A stretch of DNA of 5,294 nucleotides. It comes from Candidatus Babelota bacterium. GTDB taxonomy: Bacteria > Babelota > Babeliae > Babelales > Babelaceae. Within the stretch, counting starts at the first letter, position 1; each line of letters starts with the position of its first letter. The DNA lies in NCBI GenBank assembly GCA_003484685.1, contig DNBB01000004.1, positions 1 through 5,294 of the forward strand, given 5' to 3'. The notes below the pieces were generated by a model, which had not been told where the DNA came from, did no database searches, and saw only the letters and a list, made by a program, of their open reading frames with translations. A program made the position numbers and the translations under genes. Shown one piece after another: positions 1 to 5,294 of this stretch.

Positions 1-942
1 CGTAACTTGCTGGATATGTCCCATATGTTCCCGGATTTGCACCAAGCTGTTTTGTGCTTGCCTTACAAGAGCCTGGTCTGTGAGGGGGAAGCGTTAGCGT
101 ATGATGAAGTTAGTGGAAGCTATTTGCCTTTTCAAGAGACCGTTAAGCGGCGTCGAAAGCATCAGATTGATCTATTTGCTCAGGATAAGCCCTTGCGTCT
201 TGTTTTGTTTGATTTGCTTTATAAAGATGGGGAATCATACCTTGATGAGTCATTAAAAACACGCTATCAGGTTCTAATGGAGAGTGCTGTTCCGTGTGAA
301 GGTTCTGTTTTGCAGGTTGCCGAGCAAATTTTCTGTGAGACGCCTGCCGAATTGGAGAGTTATTTTCTTTCGTGCATAGGCAGTGGTCTGGAAGGCATTA
401 TGGCTAAGCGGCCCCAAGGTAAATACCAGCCTGGCAAGCGAAATTTTAACTGGATAAAACTTAAGCGCATCGAACGGGGGGTGCTCGATGATACCATTGA
501 TGCAGTAATCCTCGGGTATTATTATGGTGAAGGCCGCCGTTCCGGTTTTGGCATAGGTGCATTGTTGGTAGGTATTTACAACAAAGAACAGGATCGTTTT
601 GAATCTATTGCCAAAATAGGTACGGGTCTGAGCGACCTTGAATGGGTAGCCATACGTGAGTTATGCGATCAGGAAAGGATTGAATCACAACCACATGATG
701 TTTTTGTTGCACCACAGCTTTGGCCTGATGTTTGGGTTGCTCCTCGTATTGTGGTTGTTGTTCGTGCTGATGAAATAACCAAGTCGCCGGTTCATACTGC
801 AGGAATTAAAGAAAAAACTCTAGGCTTTGCGTTGCGATTTCCTCGGTTTATGTCCTTGCGAAGTGACAAATCTTCCTTGGATGCCACTACTGTTGAGGAA
901 GTGGTTGCTATGCATGAACAGCAAAAACGGGTCCTTTTCTAA
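1..942 (+). CDS. lig: ATP-dependent DNA ligase, archaeal/LigB-like, C-terminal part (5' end outside window)
   Basis: Seals nicks in duplex DNA using ATP through a ligase-AMP intermediate; acts in replication and repair. The frame is open from base 1, leaving 313 visible residues. Visible residues 1-2 (RN) look like the end of nucleotidyltransferase motif Ia. Then come motif III (CEGEALAYD, 27-35, with the glutamate E30), motif IIIa (FDLLY, 70-74), motif IV (EGIMAK, 131-136) and motif V (WIKLK, 151-155). An OB-fold domain follows from about 160 and carries motif VI (RFPRF, 279-283, with K290 in SDK). The motif I lysine that becomes adenylated and the N-terminal DNA-binding domain must lie upstream; the family is usually about 560-600 residues, so roughly 45 per cent is missing. 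Motif III reads CEGE instead of the common LDGE, but the glutamate is kept. A TTG codon at 7 is internal and not the start. The gene ends in TAA at 940-942, overlapping the last bases of the convergent gene. All visible motifs are intact, so it is probably functional. Confidence 0.95.
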   Translation, partial: RNLLDMSHMFPDLHQAVLCLPYKSLVCEGEALAYDEVSGSYLPFQETVKRRRKHQIDLFAQDKPLRLVLFDLLYKDGESYLDESLKTRYQVLMESAVPCEGSVLQVAEQIFCETPAELESYFLSCIGSGLEGIMAKRPQGKYQPGKRNFNWIKLKRIERGVLDDTIDAVILGYYYGEGRRSGFGIGALLVGIYNKEQDRFESIAKIGTGLSDLEWVAIRELCDQERIESQPHDVFVAPQLWPDVWVAPRIVVVVRADEITKSPVHTAGIKEKTLGFALRFPRFMSLRSDKSSLDATTVEEVVAMHEQQKRVLF

Positions 943-1565
943 ACGGCGCGAATTTTGCGGTAAAAGAATTCAGCTTCATCTTTAGGCGCAGCTTGATCGG
1001 TGATCGAACCGCCGATAATAAGCCCTGCAGGAGATAGTTTAATTGCAGTATCAATAGTGTTTCTGTTAATGCCTGTCGAAATAAAGATCGGAAGCTTGGT
1101 ATTGTTTTTGAGCAATTCCCATTGTTCTTGGATGGATTCTTGCTGTGAAAAGGAAAGTTGATAATGGACTTGCAGGGTATCTACCCCGAGCTCGGCGGCA
1201 TCAAGAGCGTTTTGTGTGAGCGTTTGGCTGCCGATAAGGTCAAGAAAGCAGCGCATATTTCGATTGTGAGCGTGAAGGACTGCAGAACGAATGATATTGC
1301 GGTGAGTGTTGCATAATATTGAAACGGCTTGTCCGCCAGCCTTGAAAACGGTGTCGATGATTTCTTTTTCATGATCGCTGATTTTGGTTTCGCAGATTAG
1401 CTCTTTTTGGGGAAAAGCGTGTTTAAAGGCAAGAACAGCGCTCATGCCGCGAGAAAATAGCAGTACGGGTCCAAGGCGAAATGCATCGCACCAGGAAACG
1501 ACTTGATTAGCGCATTCTAGTGCTGCGTGGAGGGATTCTTGATTAAAGGAAATATGAAGCTTCAT
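939..1565 (-). CDS. OMP-decarboxylase-superfamily TIM-barrel protein, 3-hexulose-6-phosphate synthase-like, active site altered
   Basis: A 208-residue protein that fits the HPS/KGPDC branch of the OMP decarboxylase superfamily along its full length. Characterised relatives make 3-hexulose-6-phosphate from formaldehyde and ribulose-5-phosphate (reversible, so it can supply pentoses) or decarboxylate 3-keto-L-gulonate-6-phosphate. The family DxKxxD motif appears as E59-T-K61-I-S-D64, keeping the lysine and last aspartate. The phosphate-binding loops are visible as STGI (163-166) and IIGGSIT (183-189), and the H134 region (LQVH) matches the family. Three positions differ from the HPS sequence I recall: N8 for Asp, R30 for the metal-binding Glu, and E59 for Asp. 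The substrate or even catalysis may therefore have changed. The start at 1565 has a purine-rich ribosome site (AAGGGGA, 1569-1575). The gene lies 11 bases after an exported-protein gene, so it is probably its operon partner. No 6-phospho-3-hexuloisomerase gene is visible in the window. The superfamily is secure; the exact function is not. Confidence 0.8.
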   Translation of the reverse strand: MKLHISFNQESLHAALECANQVVSWCDAFRLGPVLLFSRGMSAVLAFKHAFPQKELICETKISDHEKEIIDTVFKAGGQAVSILCNTHRNIIRSAVLHAHNRNMRCFLDLIGSQTLTQNALDAAELGVDTLQVHYQLSFSQQESIQEQWELLKNNTKLPIFISTGINRNTIDTAIKLSPAGLIIGGSITDQAAPKDEAEFFYRKIRAV

Positions 1566-1568
1566 GGG

Positions 1569-1575
1569 TCCCCTT
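1569..1575 (-). promoter_or_regulatory. Ribosome binding site of the HPS-like gene, abutting the upstream stop codon
   Basis: On the minus strand this reads AAGGGGA, about four to five bases before the ATG at 1565. It reaches to within a base or two of the TAA stop of the upstream gene (1579-1577). Ribosomes finishing the first gene would therefore arrive next to this site, which favours translational coupling of the pair (inference). Confidence 0.6.
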
Positions 1576-1576
1576 T

Positions 1577-2320
1577 TTATGGTCTAATAAGCGTGCTATA
1601 ACGGTCCCCTGATCGTTTGATTTCAGTTCGAGCTTCGATCGGGGCAAAATATTTTTTGATTTTTAAAAAACTAAGCGATCCATAAGACCGCGCAAGTTCT
1701 TTGGTAGGATAAATTATTGGGAGGATGAGATGTTCTCCGCCGATGGTCTTTGAGAGCCCTTCAGGTATATAAAGTTCATTTGGTTTGGCATGAAGTATGA
1801 TAGCATCTACGGGAATTTTGGAGTTTTTTGGTGCTTGGATTTCTTTTGTTTCCCAACAATAAGTTTCGGTTTTTGAATCTTTGATTCGTTTGAACTCGTA
1901 GAAGGCTGCATCAAGGTCGGGACGTCGAACAAAATAATTAACGGTGCGTCCCCGCGTAATAATGGGATATATTTGTTTGGTTACAATGATGAGCACGGTG
2001 TCAGTTGCATTTTTTCGAGGGAAAATAATTTGGCTGTTGGCATTAAGGTACGATGAAAATCCATAATAGGTGGCATATAATCCGCTAGGAAATGGCCGTA
2101 TTGATTGGGCAAGCAGCGCCCCGAGAATCTTCTCGGCGTTACTTGCTGCATACGGGGCATGATCTTTTTTAAATGGCGAAGCAATATGGTTAGCCAGTGT
2201 AAGGGTGATAAGATACGGAGAGCTGCGTTGAATCCGAAATTCTTTCTCCTGTTGGGGTGATATCAGCCGCGATGAAGCCAATCCAAGGTAAATACCTAAT
2301 ATAAAAAAGATCTTTTTCAT
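1577..2320 (-). CDS. Exported protein of unknown function, 247 aa
   Basis: I do not recognise a family. The protein starts MKK followed by a hydrophobic stretch (residues 4-15) and a small-residue region LASS (14-17), which fits a cleavable Sec signal peptide; cleavage would be near residue 17. There is no Cys at the cleavage point, so it is not an obvious lipoprotein, and no second strong membrane segment follows. The mature part mixes beta-like strands (TVLIIVTKQIYPIITRG, 108-124; VDAIILHAKP, 171-180; HLILPIIYP, 197-205) with aromatic and basic residues and a single Cys (C155). A periplasmic or surface soluble domain is likely. The start at 2320 is supported by GGAG at 2327-2330 with 6-base spacing. 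The HPS-like gene follows 11 bases downstream on the same strand. The minus-strand upstream region shows no convincing -35/-10 pair. It is very likely a real gene; its function cannot be inferred. Confidence 0.78.
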   Translation of the reverse strand: MKKIFFILGIYLGLASSRLISPQQEKEFRIQRSSPYLITLTLANHIASPFKKDHAPYAASNAEKILGALLAQSIRPFPSGLYATYYGFSSYLNANSQIIFPRKNATDTVLIIVTKQIYPIITRGRTVNYFVRRPDLDAAFYEFKRIKDSKTETYCWETKEIQAPKNSKIPVDAIILHAKPNELYIPEGLSKTIGGEHLILPIIYPTKELARSYGSLSFLKIKKYFAPIEARTEIKRSGDRYSTLIRP

Positions 2321-2354
2321 GCTGATCTCCAGCGGTTTTTCTCTTTTTCAGAAC

Positions 2355-2382
2355 TTGTCTTATCCTGGTTTTACTGTAGCAT
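2355..2382 (+). promoter_or_regulatory. Candidate sigma-70-type promoter for rsmG
   Basis: TTGTCT (2355-2360) and TAGCAT (2377-2382) are separated by 16 bases, each matching four of six consensus positions, about 50 bases before the rsmG start. The site lies in the 112-base region between two divergent genes, where a plus-strand promoter is expected. It is a weak match and the sigma factor preference of this organism is unknown. Confidence 0.35.
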
Positions 2383-2422
2383 AAGGGTGTTCGAAGTTTC
2401 CACTGTTTTTTGTGTTATGTCT

Positions 2423-2429
2423 AAGGAAG
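2423..2429 (+). promoter_or_regulatory. Ribosome binding site that decides the rsmG start
   Basis: AAGGAAG lies just before ATG 2433 (AGGA to ATG spacing 5 bases). The same frame can be extended upstream to a GTG at 2412, but that would place this site inside the coding region and has no purine-rich site of its own, so 2433 is preferred. Confidence 0.7.
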
Positions 2430-2432
2430 CCC

Positions 2433-3053
2433 ATGAAGGCCGAGTGGGAAAATTTTTCTCGTATTTTTTCTTGTTCTTCTGAGCAGATTGAACAGTTTGA
2501 GTTGTTCTATAAAACGCTGGTGGATTGGAATACGCGCATGAATCTTACGGCGATTACCGCTCGTGAGGATGTTCGTGATTATCACTTTGCTGATTCATTG
2601 TATCTTGGAACAGCGCTTAAACTTGATGCGTATCGCGGGTTGGTGGATATTGGGACAGGCGCCGGCTTTCCGGGGATCCCTCTAAAAATCATGAACCCAA
2701 AGATGCCGCTTCTTCTGATTGAGGTAGTTGAGAAGCGTCGACGCTTTTTGTCTGAGATGGTTTCGTTGCTTGGATTGACCGGTATAGAGATTATTTCGTT
2801 AGATTGGCGTACGTTTGTCCATACGACAAATTATCCTCATAATCTGTTTTGCGCTCGAGCTTCACTAAAACCAGAAGATTTAATGGTGATGTTTACGCAC
2901 AAAAAATCAGCATACAAGCGTGCCGAACTTATTTATTGGGCTTCGAGCCAGTGGGAGTGTAGCCCGTCTGTGGCGCAATATCGAATGGCTGAGTTTTCGT
3001 ATGATGTAGGTGATCGAAAACGAAAATACGTATCTTTTAAAAGAAATAGATAG
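2433..3053 (+). CDS. rsmG: 16S rRNA (guanine527-N7)-methyltransferase RsmG (GidB)
   Basis: Transfers a methyl group from S-adenosylmethionine to N7 of G527 in 16S rRNA, in the 530 loop of the small ribosomal subunit; cytoplasmic. With ATG 2433 the protein is 206 residues, close to the E. coli length of about 207. The family N-terminal signature is clear: DWNTRMNLTAIT (31-42) followed by HFADSL (51-56). The SAM-binding loop VDIGTGAGFPGIPL spans 71-84, the acidic residue ending the next strand is E97 or E100, and the conserved KRRRFL follows (101-106). The RsmG 'RA' element is present as CARAS (140-144). The region after it (LKPEDLMVMF, 145-154) replaces the usual glycine-rich LKPGG turn, so the last third is divergent, but the C-terminal KRKYVSF strand is typical. 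It is followed after 29 bases by a small exported-protein gene and then a terminator, so the two are probably cotranscribed. In many bacteria rsmG sits with mnmG and parAB; none of those is next to it here. Confidence 0.95.
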   Translation: MKAEWENFSRIFSCSSEQIEQFELFYKTLVDWNTRMNLTAITAREDVRDYHFADSLYLGTALKLDAYRGLVDIGTGAGFPGIPLKIMNPKMPLLLIEVVEKRRRFLSEMVSLLGLTGIEIISLDWRTFVHTTNYPHNLFCARASLKPEDLMVMFTHKKSAYKRAELIYWASSQWECSPSVAQYRMAEFSYDVGDRKRKYVSFKRNR

Positions 3054-3082
3054 TTGGTTAACTAAAATTAATAGGTGGATAC

Positions 3083-3472
3083 ATGAAAAACTTTAAATGG
3101 TTGTTTGCCCTTTTTATCGGCGTTTTACCTGCAGCGAAGTCGCAGGCTGGGCAGGAGGGTCTAAAGAAGTTACCAATAAAGACTGTTCTGAAAAGTTTAG
3201 AAGATTGTAGGCCTGCTTTACGTAAGGCTTGTTCAGTAACGACTCCTACTGAAGAGTGGTCAGCAAAAGGATCTGCTTACTCGTTGTTTCAAGCCTATGT
3301 CGACAAGATTAAGAGGCAAGAAGAAGAAAAAAAGGCTAAGCAGGTTGCATTGGCAATGGCAATAACGCAGAAAAAAGCCTTAGAATCACTTCTTAACAGT
3401 CCTAATCTTTATCATGATTACGGGGTATATTTTGCTTGCCCCCCAAAGAGAAAGCAGGCAGATAAAAAGTAG
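3083..3472 (+). CDS. Small exported protein of unknown function, 129 aa
   Basis: I do not recognise a family. The N-terminus has a lysine-flanked hydrophobic stretch (FKWLFALFIGVLP, 4-16) and a likely signal-peptidase site after SQA (20-22), giving a mature protein of about 107 residues. The mature part is mostly polar and helical: residues 66-104 are rich in Lys, Glu, Gln and Ala (KIKRQEEEKKAKQ) and could form a single long helix or coiled coil. There are three cysteines (C42, C50, C119), two of them eight residues apart, which would allow one disulphide in an oxidising compartment. The C-terminus is strongly basic (PKRKQADKK). The start is supported by AGGTGG at 3073-3078, four bases before the ATG. 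It lies 29 bases after rsmG with no terminator between, and a strong terminator follows 24 bases after its stop. It is likely a real gene; no function is assignable. Confidence 0.78.
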   Translation: MKNFKWLFALFIGVLPAAKSQAGQEGLKKLPIKTVLKSLEDCRPALRKACSVTTPTEEWSAKGSAYSLFQAYVDKIKRQEEEKKAKQVALAMAITQKKALESLLNSPNLYHDYGVYFACPPKRKQADKK

Positions 3473-3496
3473 TTTTAAGATAATATTATTACGATC

Positions 3497-3531
3497 AAGT
3501 GCGCCGATTGAATAATCGGCGCACTTTTTTT
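3497..3531 (+). terminator. Strong intrinsic terminator after the rsmG operon
   Basis: A perfect 13-base-pair stem (3497-3509 pairing with 3514-3526; core GCGCCGATT) closes a four-base GAAT loop, followed by a run of seven T (3525-3531). It begins 24 bases after the stop of the small exported protein and ends the rsmG transcription unit, insulating the surface-protein gene downstream. The A residues at the 5' side would also give a short U-tract on the opposite strand, but there is no convergent gene to need it. Confidence 0.96.
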
Positions 3532-3555
3532 ATTTGGCTTGTGTTTTCCTATAAA
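3527..3555 (+). promoter_or_regulatory. Weak candidate promoter of the surface-protein gene
   Basis: TATAAA (3550-3555) matches five of six positions of a -10 box. A poor -35 candidate, TTTTTA (3527-3532), lies 17 bases upstream inside the terminator T-run. A promoter must lie between the terminator and 3606 if this gene is transcribed on its own, and this is the best -10 I see. It would give a leader of roughly 45 bases. Confidence 0.3.
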
Positions 3556-3605
3556 AAATTCTAGTTTTGAGGAGCAAATTTATTCACTCGGGGAGAGTTG
3601 TTTTT

Positions 3606-5294
3606 ATGGGAAATTTTATACGGCATAGTGGCACGATTTGGCAGCCTCGGCTGTTGATTACATTAATATTTAACATTGTGTGCATAGCGCCTTCTCTTTT
3701 TGCGGATATGAATATTGTTGTTTCAAAGAATGCTCATCAGGGAGGATTTACCTCTATTAAAGATGCTTTGGAATATTCGCAAAAAACCGCAAAGCATGAT
3801 GAACGTGTGTTTGTGTTGCTTGATAAAGGAATTTATGAAGAAGAGCCTTTGTTGGTGCGTGGACATGTTACCTTGGATGGTGGTAATGCGCGTGATGTGA
3901 TTATTCGTGCAAAGGATCAAGGACAAGATTTAATTACTTCTGCAGGCCTTTTTGATGTTCAAGGGATAAATTTTGAGGGCGCAACGGGACCAAGTGTTGC
4001 AGCTATTCGTGTTGTTGGGGGCGTTGCACGCGTTGCTCAGTGTCGATTTGGCAACAATGATACGTTTATTGCGGTTACCGGTGAGCAGGCAAAGGCACGT
4101 GCAATAGTCGAGGACATTCGCGTCGATGGCACGGCACGTTTTTCATATGGGTTTGTTTTGCTTTCCGATAAGAACACCAATGTTCTGGAGCTCGATCGCA
4201 TTGCCTGGACAAATCAATCTGATGTTTCTCCTAAATCGTTTGTGGCGGTTTCTGGTGAGCGTAGTGATCTTATTGCTCGTTCTTTGGCGATTAGTGATAC
4301 TCCAAAAAATCAGGCCATGGGGATCTACGCATACGATGGTGCATTGATTAGTGTTGAAGATAGCTTGTTTCAGAATCTCCATTGTGGCATTTTCGTGCCT
4401 CGGTCGAATCAGTCACCTTCTTTGGTGGTGACCCGCTGTGTTGGTGTTGGTAACAGTTATGATTTGTTCGTCGAAGATCCTGATTGTACGGGAATAGTTT
4501 CAACTTGCTTTGATGAAAAACGTATTGAATTGGCAAGTGAAAAAGTATTTGTCTCTTTTGATTCGCCTTTTGGGGCAGAGACTCGTGCATTTACGCTTCC
4601 GGCTACAGATATCAAGGAAGCAATTGATGCGGTTCAAGCAGCAACAGCTTTAAATACCCCAAGTACTTTGGTTGAGCGTGATGCTAGTGGCAATTTTGTA
4701 GCAGGAACTATCACCGCGGCATTAACCGGTGCAGCATCTGCCAACGTTCTTAAGGCTGGCGATACGATGACGGGGAACCTTATCCTCGATAATCAATCAC
4801 AACTGCAGTTACGTGAAGAAACATTAAGCGGCACTGATTCGGTTTCTTTGCAGGCACCTGATGCTTTGCCAGCGAGTTACACATTAACCTTACCTGACAC
4901 GGCTGGAACTAATGGCTATGCCTTAACGACCAATGGTTCTGGTGTGCTTGGCTGGACGGAAATTGCGACGGCAGCTAACACGATTTTACAAGGTGGTAAC
5001 AGCTTCGGCGCAGCAATGACCGTTGGTACGAATGACACCTATGACCTTAACTTAGAAACTGATGGTACGACCCGGATGACGATTACTAGCGCTGGTGCAG
5101 TAAGCACGGCGGGTGCATTGACCTCGGGTGGCGCATTAACGGTCTCAGCCGGTGGTGCCGCAGTAACGGGTAACTCTACGGTAACGGGTACCTTGGGTGT
5201 ATCGAGCGACTTTGCGGTAGCAACGGATAAGTTTACCGTTGCGGCAGCTAGTGGTAACACAGCGGTTGGTGGTACATTGACTTCAGCGGGTGCA
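3606..5294 (+). CDS. Large exported modular surface protein: beta-helix domain joined to phage-tail-fibre-like repeats (3' end outside window)
   Basis: The frame runs 563 codons from ATG 3606 to the window end with no stop. The start has GGGGAGAG at 3590-3597, eight bases upstream. Residues 17-33 are hydrophobic and end LFA, a likely signal peptide cleaved before D34. Residues 36-301 look like a right-handed beta-helix of the pectate-lyase type: the opening IVVSKNAHQGGFTSIKDAL (37-55) and LLDKGIYEEEPLLV (71-84) resemble the first strands of pectinesterase/pectate-lyase folds, followed by repeated short strands. I see no pectinesterase catalytic set, so a structural or binding role is more likely than a hydrolase. 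Residues 354-452 are tail-fibre-like: LVERDASGNFVAGTITA (355-371), KAGDTMTGNL (383-392) and a TLTLP...GYALTTNGSG...GW module (427-450). From about 462 Gly/Ala/Thr/Ser/Val repeats begin. All six cysteines lie before residue 302. This is probably a cell-surface adhesin or fibre. Such proteins often end in an intramolecular chaperone or autotransporter anchor, which cannot be seen here. Confidence 0.88.
   Translation, partial: MGNFIRHSGTIWQPRLLITLIFNIVCIAPSLFADMNIVVSKNAHQGGFTSIKDALEYSQKTAKHDERVFVLLDKGIYEEEPLLVRGHVTLDGGNARDVIIRAKDQGQDLITSAGLFDVQGINFEGATGPSVAAIRVVGGVARVAQCRFGNNDTFIAVTGEQAKARAIVEDIRVDGTARFSYGFVLLSDKNTNVLELDRIAWTNQSDVSPKSFVAVSGERSDLIARSLAISDTPKNQAMGIYAYDGALISVEDSLFQNLHCGIFVPRSNQSPSLVVTRCVGVGNSYDLFVEDPDCTGIVSTCFDEKRIELASEKVFVSFDSPFGAETRAFTLPATDIKEAIDAVQAATALNTPSTLVERDASGNFVAGTITAALTGAASANVLKAGDTMTGNLILDNQSQLQLREETLSGTDSVSLQAPDALPASYTLTLPDTAGTNGYALTTNGSGVLGWTEIATAANTILQGGNSFGAAMTVGTNDTYDLNLETDGTTRMTITSAGAVSTAGALTSGGALTVSAGGAAVTGNSTVTGTLGVSSDFAVATDKFTVAAASGNTAVGGTLTSAGA
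4665..4961 (+). other. Phage-tail-fibre-like module within the surface protein
   Basis: Codons 354-452 contain two recognisable tail-fibre elements in order. The first is a 'RDASGNFxAGTITAxLTG' element at about 358-375 with a KAGDTMTGNL repeat at 383-392 (4752-4781). The second is a TLTLPDTAGTNGYALTTNG element at 427-445 leading to LGW at 448-450. These elements are common in caudoviral tail fibres and in large bacterial surface proteins. No other phage genes are nearby, so this is a domain within a cellular gene, not evidence of a prophage. Confidence 0.65.
5088..5294 (+). repeat. Degenerate Gly/Ala/Thr/Ser/Val coding repeat, continuing past the window
   Basis: Codons 495-563 encode degenerate units of the form GxLTxxG and VTGxxTVTGTLGV. 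In residues 491-563, 60 of 73 residues are G, A, S, T or V. At DNA level the ten-base string GTAACGGGTA occurs at 5163-5172 and again at 5181-5190, and variants of 'TCAGCGGGTGCA' recur up to the last base. The segment DFAVATDKFTVAAASGNT (535-552) is a less repetitive spacer of the kind that recurs as a unit in such fibres. The window ends inside the tract, so the number of repeats is unknown. Confidence 0.7.

Noticed and set aside
1181..1372. Minus-strand 63-codon reading frame inside the HPS-like gene
   Set aside because: It lies wholly within a well-supported gene in another frame on the same strand, with no ribosome site of note and no protein-like motif.
1981..2184. Minus-strand 67-codon reading frame inside the exported 247-residue protein gene
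   Set aside because: It overlaps fully with a frame that has a signal peptide and ribosome site; its own translation shows no domain character.
2412..2432. GTG at 2412 as an upstream start for rsmG
   Set aside because: The seven added residues do not resemble the RsmG N-terminus, there is no purine-rich site before it, and the good site at 2423-2429 serves ATG 2433.
3051..3064. Small inverted repeat TAGTT-GGTT-AACTA just after rsmG
   Set aside because: Only five A/T-rich base pairs and no T-run follow, so it is not a credible terminator or regulatory hairpin.
3715..3926. Short reading frames on both strands near the start of the surface-protein gene
   Set aside because: They fall inside the long open frame that begins at 3606 and carries a signal peptide and recognisable domains.
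3711..4509. Calling the beta-helix domain a pectinesterase or pectate lyase
   Set aside because: Only the fold-like opening and strand pattern resemble those enzymes; I cannot find the catalytic residue set, so an enzyme name is not justified.
4126..4590. Three further short frames on both strands (4126-4347, 4143-4382, 4348-4590)
   Set aside because: All lie within the beta-helix coding region in other frames and have no supporting start signals or motifs.
5163..5190. Repeated GTAACGGGTA string as a possible CRISPR or iteron unit
   Set aside because: The 18-base period is a multiple of three and in frame with the coding repeat; repeats are short and degenerate with no spacer structure.
5039..5260. 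Minus-strand 73-codon Val/Ala/Pro/Thr-rich frame
   Set aside because: It is the antisense reading of the Gly/Ala/Thr repeat tract; its low-complexity composition is a by-product of the repeat.
4665..5294. Prophage or phage-derived island on the basis of tail-fibre motifs
   Set aside because: The motifs are inside a gene with a Sec signal peptide and there are no capsid, terminase, portal or integrase genes in the window.

Overview
This window looks like ordinary chromosomal DNA from a bacterium of low to moderate GC, with no tRNA, rRNA, CRISPR array or insertion sequence visible. My best guess is a member of Candidatus Dependentiae (TM6) or a similar host-associated lineage. That guess rests on three things: an archaeal-type ATP-dependent DNA ligase in a bacterial setting (with rsmG), several small exported proteins of no recognised family, and a large exported protein joining a beta-helix to phage-tail-fibre-like repeats. 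It is an inference from gene style, not a proof.

Layout, left to right. Positions 1-942 (+) hold the C-terminal part of the DNA ligase, cut by the window edge. It converges on and overlaps by 4 bases a minus-strand pair. That pair is transcribed from right to left: an exported protein of unknown function (2320-1577), then an OMP-decarboxylase-superfamily enzyme resembling 3-hexulose-6-phosphate synthase (1565-939). The two are 11 bases apart and are probably one operon. A divergent intergenic region (2321-2432) separates them from a plus-strand pair: rsmG (2433-3053) and a small exported protein (3083-3472), closed by a very strong intrinsic terminator (3497-3531). After about 75 bases of leader, a long reading frame opens at 3606 and is still open at 5294, giving 563 codons. 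It encodes a signal peptide, a pectate-lyase-like beta-helix, a tail-fibre-like linker module and the beginning of a Gly/Ala/Thr/Ser/Val-rich repeat tract.

The genes do not form one pathway. The ligase and rsmG are housekeeping functions (DNA joining and 16S rRNA methylation). The sugar-phosphate enzyme has the right fold and phosphate-binding loops but altered residues at three positions that matter in characterised relatives. The three exported proteins point to investment in the cell envelope or surface. The most interesting item is the modular surface protein: its base composition and valine codon choice change along its length, which suggests its tail was assembled from a different source or expanded by repeat duplication. 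I see no defence, toxin-antitoxin or mobile-element system here.
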